This document shows positions 35,160-46,155 of a DNA stretch of 64,000 nucleotides, one piece after another. The notes under the pieces were generated by a model, which was not told the DNA's origin, ran no database searches, and was given only the letters and a program-made list of their open reading frames with translations. This DNA comes from Lithobates sylvaticus (taxonomy: Eukaryota > Chordata > Amphibia > Anura > Ranidae): contig CM053029.1 of NCBI GenBank assembly GCA_028564925.1, positions 37,126,026-37,190,025 on the forward strand, read 5' to 3'. How positions within the stretch are numbered: the first letter of the stretch is position 1; every line of letters begins with the position of its first letter. The position numbers and the translations under genes are program-made.

Positions 35160-36884
35160 TTACCGATCGCTGTATCCATCCTGCGGCGAACCTAGTGCCA
35201 AATCCCATATCCAGCTTGGGCATGGGACACCCTCTTTCCGAGCTTCCGGAGCCAATGCCCTGAATTTGTCCCACTGGAACCGAGACAAAGCATCAGCCAA
35301 TGTATTCTCCACCCCCGGAATATGCACCGCATAGAGAAACACGTTCAAACGCAAACAGCGCAAAACCAACTGTCGCATCAGCCGAATAACAGGTTCTGAC
35401 GACGCCGACATACTATTTATGACCTGGACTACCCCCATGTTATCGCAGTTTAAGCGTAGCTTCAAATTCTTGCAAGATTGTCCCCACAGCTCCAAGGCAA
35501 GCACCACCGGGAACAGCTCCAGTAGTACCAGATTTTTAAGAAAACCAGCCTCCACCCAAGCCCTCGGCCAGGGCTCAGCACTCCACTGACCTTGAAAGTA
35601 CGCCCCATAACCTGTGGATCCCGCGGCGTCCGTAACCATCTCCACGTCAAAATTGCTTACTGGACCCGACATCCACACCGACCTGCCGTTAAACTCAACC
35701 AAAAACTGATGCCAAACCTGTAGATCATCCCTATGTTCCTTCCTCAACCTAATGTAATGCGTGGGGGCTTTTACCCCCGCCGTGGCGGATGCCATCCGCC
35801 TACAAAATATCCTCCCCATAGGAATGATCCGGCATGCAAAATTTAACTTACCTAACAAAGACTGCAACGTCCGCAACTGAACTTTCTTACACCCATGTAT
35901 CTCCCTGATCTCTTTTTGTAAATCCCTGAGCTTCTCTTCGGGTAACCTGCATTCCATAGCCATGGAATCGATCACTATTCCCAAAAAGCTCAGCTCCGTT
36001 CGCGGGCCCTCCGTCTTGTCGGCTGCCAACGGCACCCGAAACCTCTCCGCAATGTGCTGCAACGTGGACAACAGTATCGCACACACATTGGAAGCAGGAG
36101 GGCCTACGCAGAGAAAGTCATCCAAATAATGGATGACGGAACCAATGCCTGTCACATCCCTCACAACCCATTCCAAAAACGAACTAAACGCCTCAAACAT
36201 GGCGCACGATATGGAACAGCCCATGGGTAAACACCTATCCACGTAAAACTGGTCTTGCCAACAACACCCTAACAAGTGAAAGCTCTCCGGGTGTACTGGC
36301 AGGAGTCTAAACGCCGACTCCACATCCGATTTCGCCATTAATGCCCCTTTCCCATAACGCCGCACCCATCTGACCGCGGCATCGAAGGATGTATACGATA
36401 CCGTACAGTCTTCCGGATCAATAAAATCATTTACCGAACCCCCTTTTGGAAACGATAAATGGTGAATCAACCAAAATTTATTCGGTTCCTTCTTAGGGAC
36501 CACCCCCAATGGCGACACAACCAGGTCGGCTAACGGTTTTTCCCCAAATGACCCCGCCATTCGGCCTAAAGCCACTTCCTTGGCCAATTTTTCTGACACT
36601 ATGTCTGGGTGCAGCAAAGCTGACCTCAAATTCTTGGCTAGGGGGGGAATAATCTTCAAGGTACACGGAATCCTAAAACCTTCTTGGAAACCCGCACTAA
36701 TCAACCTCGCCGCCCCCCTATCAGGATACCTATTTAGAAAAGGCTGCATCCTTACCCACATCACCGGCGTCGTCCCTCTTGTCACCAGGCTCTCTGGTAC
36801 CCTTCCCCTTCCTAAAACACCTGGTAAACGTGTGGGCTCCTCCGCAACCTGAACATTCATGTTTGAACTTACATGTGTCCCCAA
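35160..36884 (-). CDS. Reverse transcriptase-RNase H of Ngaro-like element (574 aa)
   Basis: Continuous frame of 574 codons. The RT fingers and palm show LADLVVSPLGVVPKK (118-132), KSDVESAFRLLPV (185-197, D187) and the catalytic YLDD box (253-256); SFLGIVID (299-306) follows. The RNase H domain shows D419 (VTDAAG), E456 (LLELFP), D481 (NCDNMG) and D531 (LADALS), so all four expected acidic residues are visible. The protein would copy the element RNA and degrade the hybrid strand. DIRS/Ngaro affiliation follows from the adjoining tyrosine recombinase and split repeats. The first Met may lie inside a longer gag-linked frame, as this frame overlaps the end of the gag region. Confidence 0.88.
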   Translation of the reverse strand: MGTHVSSNMNVQVAEEPTRLPGVLGRGRVPESLVTRGTTPVMWVRMQPFLNRYPDRGAARLISAGFQEGFRIPCTLKIIPPLAKNLRSALLHPDIVSEKLAKEVALGRMAGSFGEKPLADLVVSPLGVVPKKEPNKFWLIHHLSFPKGGSVNDFIDPEDCTVSYTSFDAAVRWVRRYGKGALMAKSDVESAFRLLPVHPESFHLLGCCWQDQFYVDRCLPMGCSISCAMFEAFSSFLEWVVRDVTGIGSVIHYLDDFLCVGPPASNVCAILLSTLQHIAERFRVPLAADKTEGPRTELSFLGIVIDSMAMECRLPEEKLRDLQKEIREIHGCKKVQLRTLQSLLGKLNFACRIIPMGRIFCRRMASATAGVKAPTHYIRLRKEHRDDLQVWHQFLVEFNGRSVWMSGPVSNFDVEMVTDAAGSTGYGAYFQGQWSAEPWPRAWVEAGFLKNLVLLELFPVVLALELWGQSCKNLKLRLNCDNMGVVQVINSMSASSEPVIRLMRQLVLRCLRLNVFLYAVHIPGVENTLADALSRFQWDKFRALAPEARKEGVPCPSWIWDLALGSPQDGYSDR

Positions 36885-38995
36885 ATTTGCAGGATCCCTC
36901 GTTGTACCGCCAGCATACTCCCCATTTTCTTCCAGCTGGTGATCCCGAGGAGTGGCTACCTCCGGCCCCCCCTTGAAATGGCTGTGCCGGAGTATTTGCC
37001 GACGCCATGAGCCTCATCCATAGACTGATGTCCTTGTGGTCCCATCTTAATGCTGGGCGCACAGCCCTGCGCTGCCTGAACTGCTCATCATAGCGCAGCC
37101 ATGCTGTACCCCCATAAACCCTGTACGCCTCCCCAATCGCGTCCATGTAACAGAATAACGCCGAGCAATGCTCGGGGTTCTTCTCACCAATTACCCCCGC
37201 CAGAATGGCGAACGCCTGCAACCAATTTTCAAACGTCCTCGGAATCAAACGATACCGCCTCTTCTCCTCGTCGTCCTTTTTGGTGCTGTCAGGTTTTACC
37301 CTGTCCAAATTAAATTTTTCCAACGGCAATAGGGAGAAAATCTCCACATATTCCCCCTTCCAAATTGTTTCCCTAACTTCCTGCTTAAGGTGAGCCCCCA
37401 AGGGGCCCTCAAAGCATACATATACTTCACATTTCGCCGCGTCCGCCATCCTCACGATATCTGATCTCACCACTTGCTCCGTCGAGCCCGTCTCTGGCGT
37501 ACTCACCTTCTCCACCACACCATCCACTGGAGGCGGTGCAACTAACGCCGCTGTTGTGACCGAAGCACCCCCTACCTTATCCGACCCTTGTTCAAACCTA
37601 CCCACTAATGCACGAAGGCCGTCTAGCAATTCTTGTACCTGTCCACTCGACCCCACTGACGGTTCACTCCTAACCCGCGGTTGGTCACTAACTGCTCCCA
37701 GCGGAGCTGGAGGAGATACCCCCCCCCCCCCCCACCGGTACAATCCCCAATAAGCTTTTTAAAACAGCAGTAAATGCACTATTATCAGATGACTTACCGG
37801 GCCGTCTGGGCACCGCCTCCGCCACTGCTGACCTGACCTCCGTCAGTGCTCCCGGGGTAGTGGTCTCTTCCTCGTCCTCCGATAGTTCACCCTCCGACCT
37901 GCTTACCTCTCCCTGCTGAAACAAAACTGGCCGCCCCTCAGGGGAGGGACTCCTGGAATGCGATCGACTCTGTCCGCTCACTGCCACCCCTGATGTCCCC
38001 CTCCCAACCTCCCCACTCCCCTGGCACCCCAAGTCCTGTGCAGGTGGGCCGTACCCGGCACCGCTCCTGCCATGTGACCCACATCCTGAACCGCCCGGTG
38101 GCGTAAGCCCACCCCTTGCGGTGTTTGCCCCCCTGGGTGCCCGTCTCTCCGTAGCCGCCGACATAGTGATCCTTCTGTCCTCACCCCTCGGCTCCTGCCG
38201 AGCTGCTGAGTGTACTGCGGCCGCAATCCTCCGGGGCGTAACAACCCCCCTTTTTGTTGCGCCTGTTTTGCAAGCCGACTTTCCTCCCCTCCGCTTGTTC
38301 AGAGCTGCTGGGGGGGAAAACGCTGTGGAAGGGCCTGCTAAGCCATCCATCCTGCTGTCCCTGCTAGCTCCAGCCCGCCGTGACCTCTGCTCCCCCCGTT
38401 CACCCCCCTGCTCGTTCAGAGCTGCTGGGGCCGTGTAACCCAGGGAGTCTCTGCTAACTGACCCTGAGAATGCTGTAGACGGGCCTGCTGAGCCATCCAA
38501 CCTGCTGTCCCTGTTCGCTCCAGCCCTCTGTGACCTCCGTTCCACCCGATTACCCCCCTGCTCGTTCAGAGCTGCAGGGGTTGCTGTCCCAAGGGATTCA
38601 CTCCTACCCAACCCTGGGGATGCTGCTGTGCCTTGTAGGCCCGAGGCCCCGCCCCCCGCATGGCGCCCACGGCGTGTGCTCCGCCTGGGCCCACCGGGAG
38701 GCTCCGTCTGGGCCCGTTTTGCTGGTGGTGAAGAAAGCTCCCCCCTAGGGCTCCTGGGCAGTCTGGATGGGCCTGTACCTGGGGTAGGGGAATACCTCGT
38801 TGGCGGCCTCGAGATCCGGCCGCGTGTGTCACTCCCGCCATCCACCGGCCGACGCCGGGCCTCCACCGATCGTCCCTGGTCGGCTCTGTCCACTTGCTCG
38901 GCCAGCACGTCTGCTACCTGTTCCTTCAGCCAGTCCGCCCCTTTTTCCGCCGCCGCCGCCCGCAGCCTGTCCATTAGCTCCCGTGCGTCCGCCAT
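36730..38995 (-). pseudogene. Gag-like region of Ngaro copy 1
   Basis: Homologous along its length to the 749-codon frame of copy 2 (49309-51558). Starts MADARELMDRLRAAAAEKG. A long Arg/Gly/Ala/Pro-rich region follows, then a conserved segment (SDIVRMADAAKCEVYVCFEG) and a Cys/His cluster (CWRYNEGSCKFGDTCKFKHE, then CSGCGG) that would bind nucleic acid. About one break is apparent. Base composition is high in GC compared with the surrounding AT-rich DNA. Confidence 0.75.
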
Positions 38996-39024
38996 CTTGG
39001 ATTAGAGAGAGAGGAGCAATGAAG

Positions 39025-39287
39025 AAAAACTGCCTCCTCTCGTGTTTCCTCCTGACTGCGTGACTCCGTTAAGCCACGCCCACCTTTTATATTTGCCGCT
39101 CCCCCTTTTCTGATTGGCCTAGCCCCGCTAAGCCACGCCCACCCTTTATATTTGCCGCGCCCCCTTTTCTGATTGGCCTAGCCCCGCTTGGCCACCCACA
39201 CCTATACCCCTTGGTGTGTACTCGACACACAGTCATGCCCGGCCCTCCCCTACATTGCCCTGCGGTCCATTCGGTCCGTCCCTCTCT
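39025..39287 (-). repeat. Ngaro terminal repeat A1
   Basis: 5' end of the element on the minus strand, nearly identical to A2 (22068-22330). It ends CGGTCCGTCCCTCTCT, and the flanking sequence GGCCCAAGG differs from the A2 flank. Confidence 0.85.
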
Positions 39288-39639
39288 GGCCCAAGGTAAA
39301 AAGTATTATTTAATTTTTTTTTTTTTTTCAACCAAACTTTATTTTTTAGCCATTTGTATTTAGGGGTGGGGGGCTGTATGTAAGCACATCATGCATTAGT
39401 ATGGAAGGTGTGCTTTATATTACAGCAGTGGACCTCTCAGGAACATAGACATGGCTGCTTCTGTCTCATCGCACCACTTTATTATGTTCTGTTTAATTAC
39501 ATTCATGTTTTATGGAATCCCTGTGTACTACACTATGTACATTCATTAACCAAATGGTATGTGAAGAGTATTTCTGGTGCACAGCATGGGTTCTTTTTTT
39601 GTACATATGTTTTCTACATTTATATTTAAACTGGCTATA
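39288..39639. other. Intergenic stretch without a recognised gene
   Basis: AT-rich sequence with a T-run at 39314-39328. No motif recognised. Confidence 0.45.
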
Positions 39640-40074
39640 AAAAAACATCACATTGAAGGCATTTTTCAGGCGCTACAGCGCTAAAAATAGTGCCTGCATA
39701 GCGCCTGAAAAAAAGCCTCAGCTGCAAACCCAGTGTGAAAGCCCGAGTGCTTTCACACTGGGGCGCTGCGCTGGCAGGGCGTCACAAAAAGTCCTGCTGG
39801 CAGTTCCTTTGCAGTGGTGGAGGAGCGGTGAATACACCGCTCCTCCACCGCTCCTGCCAATTTAAAACAATAGGGCAGCGCCGTCATACCGCCGGCAAAG
39901 CGCCGCTCCAGCGGTGTTTTGTGGGCGGATTTAACCCTTTTTCGGATGCTAGCAGGAGGTTAAAACCGCCCGCTAACAGCTGAATAGTGCCGCTAAAACG
40001 ACGGTAAAGTGGCGCTAAAAATAGCGCCGCCTTACCGCCGACGCCCAGGGCGGCTCATTGTGAAAGGGGTATTA
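39640..40074 (-). mobile_element. MITE family 3 (GACCCCTTTCACACTG), inverted copy
   Basis: Reverse-orientation, diverged copy of 40153-40572; the blocks CAAACCCAGTGTGAAAGCCC and CCGCTCCTCCACCGCT occur in both. Rich in internal short palindromes (GCGCTAAAAATAGCGCC). No coding capacity. Boundaries are approximate. Confidence 0.75.
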
Positions 40075-40152
40075 TAATATTACATTAGAGCCCATCTAAA
40101 ATTGATCTTTCACTGACAGGCTACATTCCCCTCTTTCCTGCTAAACCTCTAA

Positions 40153-40572
40153 GACCCCTTTCACACTGAGCTGCCCCGGGCGTCGTCAGCGGTAAAGCGG
40201 CACTATTTTTAGCGCTACTTTACCGTTGTTTTAGCAGTGCTATTCGGTCGCTAGCGGGGCGGTTTTAACCCCGCGCTAGCGGCCGAAAAGGGGTTAAATC
40301 CGCCCGCAAATCGCCGCTGCAGTGGTATGACGGCGCTGCCCCATTGTTTTCAATTGGCAGGAGCGGTGAAGGAGAGGTGTATTCACCGCTCCTCCACCGC
40401 TGCAAGGAAGCTGCTGGCAAGACTTTTTGTGACGCCCTGCCAGCGCGGCGCCCCAGTGTGAAAGCACTCGGGCTTTCACACTGGGTTTGCAGCTGAGGCT
40501 TTTTTCAGGCGCTATGCAGGCGCTATTTTTAGCGCTGTAGTGCTTGAAAAAGCCTCCAGTGTGAAAAAGGTC
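40153..40572 (+). mobile_element. MITE family 3, second copy
   Basis: Ends GACCCCTTTCACACTGAG and CCAGTGTGAAAAAGGTC, 420 bp, with TAA on the left and TTA on the right. It forms an inverted pair with 39640-40074 across an 80-bp spacer and touches the next MITE through a single shared TTA (40573-40575). Confidence 0.75.
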
Positions 40573-40575
40573 TTA

Positions 40576-41001
40576 TGCCGTATACACACGGTCGGAATTC
40601 TCGTCAGAAAAAGCTCTGATGGTTTTCCCGTCGGAATTCCGATGGAATTTCTCTCAAACTGTCTTGCCTACACACGGTCACACCAAATTCCGACGGTTAA
40701 TAACACTGCGGCATACAACACGTTTGACGGCACTATAAAAGGGAAGTTTAATGCTTCCGAGCATGCGTAGAATTGTTTCCAAGCATGCGTGGGAATTTTG
40801 AATGTCGGAATTGCATACACACGATCGGAAAATCCGATAGAAAGGTTTTCCTTCGGAAAAATTAAGAACAGGTTCTCAATCCAAAGTCCGTTGGAAATTC
40901 CAACAGAAAAAGACCAATGGGCATACACACGGTCGGAAAATCCGATGGAAAGCTCCCATAGGACTGTTTCCATCGGAAATTCCGACTGTGTGTATGCGGC
41001 A
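40576..41001. mobile_element. MITE family 4 (TGCCGTATACACACGGTCGG)
   Basis: 426 bp with ends TGCCGTATACACACGGTCGG and CCGACTGTGTGTATGCGGCA, flanked by TTA on both sides (40573-40575, 41002-41004). Related to 60576-61389 and, by its TATACACACGGTCGG core, to family 1. Confidence 0.85.
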
Positions 41002-41004
41002 TTA

Positions 41005-41153
41005 GGCTGGATTCACACCTATGCAGTTTTAGTGCTTTTTGCATTTTGCAGATTTGCACTACAGTCCATTTAACATGGTCTCCTATGGAACACGTTCTGT
41101 AGTGAAAATCAAGATGCAAAAAGCACAAAAAATGTATAGGTGCGAATCCAGCC
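41005..41153. mobile_element. MITE family 2, second copy
   Basis: 149-bp foldback like 20944-21095, flanked by TTA on both sides (41002-41004, 41154-41156). The left TTA is also the right TTA of the previous MITE. Confidence 0.85.
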
Positions 41154-41156
41154 TTA

Positions 41157-41517
41157 TGCCCCGTACACACGATCCGAATATCGTACGACCGTTTTCGGTT
41201 AATAATCGCAAGTAGAAATTGAATAGCTAAATAAAGTCACGAAAATTCTCCTACGATAGGAAAAAAAAAAATCGGAAGTGATGTCATGTGTTGTAATGTA
41301 TTTGTATTGTACTTTCGGACGACAACTATACTGACTAAATGAAAATCGTACAATATGCAATCGTACAAGGAAAATTTCCATGCATGTCCGATCGAATAAT
41401 ATCGGATGAACGGTCCTGATCGGCTGTCGAAATTAGTGTACACACGATCCGAAAATCGTACTATCCTTCCTCGGACGACCATTTTCGTACGATATTCGGA
41501 TCGTGTGTACGGGCCAT
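41157..41517. mobile_element. MITE family 5 (TGCCCCGTACACACGATCCG)
   Basis: 361 bp with ends TGCCCCGTACACACGATCCG and CGGATCGTGTGTACGGGCCA, flanked by TTA at 41154-41156 and 41518-41520. Third consecutive element with clean TTA flanks. Confidence 0.85.
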
Positions 41518-43366
41518 TAGAGTCTCCAGCAGAAAGACCTTCCTAACCTAGATCCTACCACTACTGTCACTTATTTTAGAGTTTCAATCCTGTTGCAACA
41601 TGAGAGTTTGATCTCCTCTTTTTGCATGCTTCATAATAATTGATCAGTCTGGTGAGGACTTCCTTTAATAATTATTATGTCAGAATAACATGGTAGTGAT
41701 TGAAAACTAGCAATATGGCTCAGTAGTATGCCATGAAAACTGTGTGCACATTATTAGACTGTGTGCTCCTTAGGGACATAGACCTGGAGTTCCCCCTCGC
41801 ATTCCTTTAAAACTGAGCACATATGCATTACACAGGTGGCTGATTAAGCTGCTAATTAGATTATCCCAGCGCTTACCTGCATATAATTATCCACAGAGCT
41901 TGTGTGATTCATGCGTGCTCACTGCTCAGCTGAGATGGCAGCTCTAGCACAGAGCGATCGGCATGGTTCACAGTTTTCTGCAAAGTGCTATAGAATGATA
42001 TATAGGTGTTAAATAAACAAATAAAATGCTTTATCGTATACTGTATGTGCTTCTACAGGAGGCCAGGGACTGATATGAATGGTTTCGTTATATAGTTAGG
42101 CAAAATAAAGAAAGTATGACCTGGCAAAACCGCAACAGCAAACCTCCATTCCTATTAGCATAATGAAAGAGAAACAGGTAAGTGGGACTTGAGATGAGAT
42201 TAATTGCTGCAAACAGATAATATGGAGTGTATATACAAAGAATTAAAACTTTTATTTATCAAACGCAGTTCCGTTGTCTAGAAGTGCGTGATGCAGTTTA
42301 CAACACAAATAAAACACAACCATGTACAATAAGTTGACATCTTGATAAGATTACCATGAGGATATGTAAAAAATGTGATACATGATTGTATATACACATT
42401 ATTGAATAGATGATATATATAATAATGGAACTAAGAGACTGAACTGTGTTGGCATCCTAAGGGTCAGAACTCTACGCGTTTCGTGAATCACGTTCAAGTA
42501 CAAAAAATGGGTAGGTAGATAACTTGGAACAATATACATGAAATGTGCCCTACAAAAGAGGAAGGAAATTCATATGTATCTAATTGCTGTTACTTACATG
42601 TAAGCTTGTGGTAAACCAGCTCACTGTGGGGGGGGGGGGGGGGCAGTGGAGGAAAGGGGGGGGCTGCTAACCCAAACATACTGCCTGGTCCGGAGCTGAG
42701 GAAGAATATACCCAAACCAGGCCATGGGAATCGCCGGAGTGTCGGCACATAGACCATCCCCTGCACCGCCGGCTCTCGCCGCTGTCAGTCTGCAATCCTG
42801 ACAGGGAAGACTACACTGCAGTAGAGCGTTCTGAAAGCGAGGCTTGAAGCACTCGTGGAGTGCAGTGTGGAAGGGACGATGTCGATGGCGGTGCGGGGGG
42901 CGGTCTATGTGGACAACTTTGCCTGCATACTTAGATGTGCCTGTTTTAATCATCAACCATGTGAGTTTCTAATTGTTGCTACACTTAGAGGCGCCTCTCT
43001 TCTCTTTTATACTCAGTTGTGACCTGACGCTACTCTTATACCAAGACATCGCTTGTACATCAAGTCAAAATTGATTTAAAAATGTTGTTTGTTTTGCAAA
43101 ACACTCTTAAACCAAGGTTTTACTGTATGTCTATCAAGTAAAAAAAAAATACATTTGATCTGGAGCCGGTATGTCAAAATCAGAAGAAATAATGGGCAAA
43201 TGTTGGAGGACTAAACCTTCAAGAGGGTCATAATATGGCTGCGCCTACTTAAAAACTTTCCTACTGGGCACTTTTACCCCTTTCCTGCACAGGCCAATTT
43301 TCAGTGCTGTCACACTTTGAATTGCACGGTCATGCAACAATGTACACAAACAAAATTTATATATAC

Positions 43367-43370
<4 letters not shown>
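41518..43370. other. Intergenic stretch without a recognised gene
   Basis: Contains a G-run (42629-42645), a motif CTACGCGTTTCGTGAATCAC near 42472 that resembles a dispersed repeat tail seen inverted near 55040, and a half copy of the 10849-11312 MITE end near 43060-43130. No gene recognised. Confidence 0.45.
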
Positions 43371-43421
<51 letters not shown>

Positions 43422-43470
43422 AATACACTGCCTGCACTGTATACAGTATACACTGACTACACTGTATATA

Positions 43471-43531
<61 letters not shown>
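43371..43531. repeat. Two (TA)n microsatellites
   Basis: TA runs at about 43373-43416 and 43471-43531, separated by a degenerate TATACTGTATAC stretch. They are directly followed by a hAT-like element whose left duplication is TTATACAC. Confidence 0.95.
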
Positions 43532-43537
<6 letters not shown>

Positions 43538-43540
43538 CAC

Positions 43541-44260
43541 CAGTGTTGCCAGATTGAAATTTACTGACACGACACCCAAAATTTCCTGGCACAGCCAAGT
43601 TTTTACTGGCATTTCCAAAAGTTACAAAATTACAGTTTTAAGAGCAAATTTTAGTAATTAGGCTACAAACAAGTACAATATGCAATTAGCAATGTGATTT
43701 TAAGGTAGATATTAGGGCAAAAAAACATATTTCTTATTTTCTTTTCGATATAGTAAGTAGCTCAGGGACAGGACTCAGGAGGGCAAGAAATTATAATAGG
43801 AAGGCACACACACACATGAAGTTGACTCTCACAGGGACAATGACAGAAGTGGGCAGCAGCACCGATGATGCTGCCTCCCCCCTGGCATAACATGTCCCCG
43901 TCCTGAGTCACAGTGACAGTCTCTCTCCAAGCCAGGTGGTTCCTTCAGTCCACCCCAGTCTAAACAGCACTGACAGTCCTGCTCCCGTCCTGCAGACCTG
44001 CTCACTAGCCTCTGGCCACTCTGCTTGGCTCCCTTGCACCATGACATCACACGACACTCTCGGGCACCTCCTCCACCAGAGCTACCCGAACCCACTGTAG
44101 CAGGCACTCGGATTGTCTCAGTCAGCTCTGGACCAAGCCGACCATCACAGCCATATTTTTTACTGGCAACTTTTTCCTTTTACTGGCATTTACTGTCAGG
44201 AGAAAATTGCCTGTTTTTTTTACTGGCTGCCAGTAAAAATACTGACGGTTGGCAACACTG
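43541..44260. mobile_element. Non-autonomous hAT-like element (720 bp, CAGTGTTGCCA ends)
   Basis: Left end CAGTGTTGCCAGATTG and right end GGTTGGCAACACTG pair as a terminal inverted repeat. The flanks TTATACAC (43533-43540) and ATATACAC (44261-44268) match at 7 of 8 positions. A repeated TTTTTTACTGGC block lies near the right end. No transposase recognised. Confidence 0.8.
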
Positions 44261-44339
44261 ATATACACTAAACTGCCTGCATGCCACTAATTAACCTGCC
44301 TCTAGCTAACTTCTCTCATTCATAACACTATACGACAGC

Positions 44340-44602
44340 CGTGTAAGCAGACTTATATAGTGAGGGGCGTGGATTTAGCCCCTGAGCCCATGATTGGCTC
44401 TTACAGCAGAGCGTGCTGTGATTGGCCAAAGCATGCAGGTCAGTTGCATGCTTTGGCCAATCATCAGACATCTATGCACTGCGATCTCACAGTGCATGAT
44501 GGGGCGTTTTGCGGCGCTCAAATTTCTTGCAAATGCCCCATAATGTTCGGTATTTGCCAAACAGGCGAATTACCTTTGACTCGAACATCGGGCTCATCCC
44601 TA
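44340..44602. mobile_element. Diverged hAT right terminus
   Basis: Ends GGGCTCATCCCTA and carries the same palindrome order as 34190-34531: a TGATTGGCCAAAGCATGC stem at 44419-44463, a TGCACTGCGATC stem next, then an exhausted terminal stem. The primary sequence is diverged but both sides of the main stem carry the same extra A/T pair. The left end of the element was not found. Confidence 0.65.
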
Positions 44603-45754
44603 ACAGCAATTAACAGAACTGAATTGCTTTAACTAACAACAGTATATAAAGACAGTCCTAACTTGCTGTGACAGTCACAGTTTTATCCTACTGGTCAGTG
44701 AATGGCCAACAAATTTGGGACCTTTGAAGAAACCACAACATTTCCCAGCAGACAACAGCATAACGTGTACAATGTTAGTCTCCTATCATGACCAGTGTAG
44801 CCTAGATAATACCCCCCTTCTGTTGTAACCCCTTACTCACCACTACTTCTTACCCTTAAAATAACAGACCACACCGTTCTTGTGGCGTAAATGGCCACAA
44901 CAGCCTTTATTAAACATAAACTCCATTTTATTCAAAATATTAAATACCATATAAATAACCATAACATAAACACTGAACATCAGTAACCCTCGGTTACACC
45001 CACTATTGTTGGTCAGTGACGGGGCAGAGTATTGTACCATAACCAAACATAACACCGTACATATATATATATAAATATATATATATATACACCAGGGGGC
45101 ACTGCGGGATTTTACCGAACCAAACTAGGCCTCCACTTAAACCGCCCGGAGACAAATACCTATCCCGCAGTGCAACAAAGAGTATCATCAAAATACTTTG
45201 ATGTACTACAACCGGAGGGGCCATCTACTGACGAGCCCCCCACAGGAGGGGCCATCTACTGACGAGCCCCCCACACACTTACCAACTACCAAACAGCCAC
45301 CGTCACTGACCCACAATAAAAACACCGCCACAGCCTGAAAGGTTGACACCTCACCCTTGAAGGCACCTCCACACCCGCAGGGCCGCCTGAATACCCTCCT
45401 GTAAACCCAACGACCACCGGTCGATACCCACCTTGGTCAAGTGGACCCCATCCTGCTAAAATAAAGGCCCACATTCTACTCCCGCTCCCGGTGACGAATC
45501 ACCAACCCTCCTTGCCACCTCCCACCTGGTCTGGCATCCCCTCTCCTTGCTCCCCAACACACATGTGAATGTCCGAGGGTCCAGACGAGGCGTGGGAGCC
45601 CTCCATTTGAAATGACAAACATAGTGTAATTGACCAGCACCATCACCCCATCCCCGTACAATCTACCACGACTAACCAACCAGCACTTGTAACCATCAAC
45701 CTCAAAATCCCCTTCTACATATTTTTTTTTTTATTTTTTTTAATATATAGCTCC

Positions 45755-46131
45755 TCAATCCCATATTAACTGATCTCGAATATAAGAACGGAATCGCTTA
45801 GATTCCCATCTCCCCATTCGTCGCACATCCGCCTCATCCAGCCCACACCTGGCGGCCTCCGTGGCTGCCCTGATGCGGAAGGAGTGTGAGGCGTAGGCGG
45901 AGCTGTCCACCCCGTAAACATTTCCGAAGAACTGCCGTAACCCAAACAATGGAATCTGTACCCCAACACCTTTTGATCAGTCTTATATTTTTTTCCACCA
46001 CACCAACCCTTGTCCTCCCATACCGTGACGTACCACAACATTAAATTGCCCATCTTAGCTCTTGCAAAAGCCGCTGCAAACAACAACTCCTCATACCCAT
46101 CCTTACGTACCCCCACCACCTGTAGACGCAA
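45755..46131 (-). pseudogene. Tyrosine recombinase remnant (Ngaro copy 2)
   Basis: Contains the same SHSFRIRAATEA, ADVRRMGRWES and SYIRDQ segment as 34812-35132, in pieces. Broken. Confidence 0.75.
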
Positions 46132-46155
46132 TGCTACCTGACCACGAGGACTTAC

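Larger units (their letters stand above)
21412..39287 (-). mobile_element. Ngaro-like (YR) retrotransposon with split direct repeats, interrupted by a hAT
   Basis: Read on the minus strand, the order is A1 (39025-39287), gag region, RT-RNase H (35160-36884), tyrosine recombinase remnant (34812-35132), B1 (34634 back to 22331, interrupted by the hAT), A2 (22068-22330) and B2 (21412-21966). This A1-ORFs-B1-A2-B2 order is the split direct repeat structure known for Ngaro elements of the DIRS order. Removing the hAT and one target copy leaves about 6.1 kb, a normal Ngaro size. No methyltransferase was seen, which also favours Ngaro over DIRS1. The A copies are almost identical and the B copies differ by few bases, so the element is fairly young. 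It is broken: a large insertion plus a few small breaks. Confidence 0.8.
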
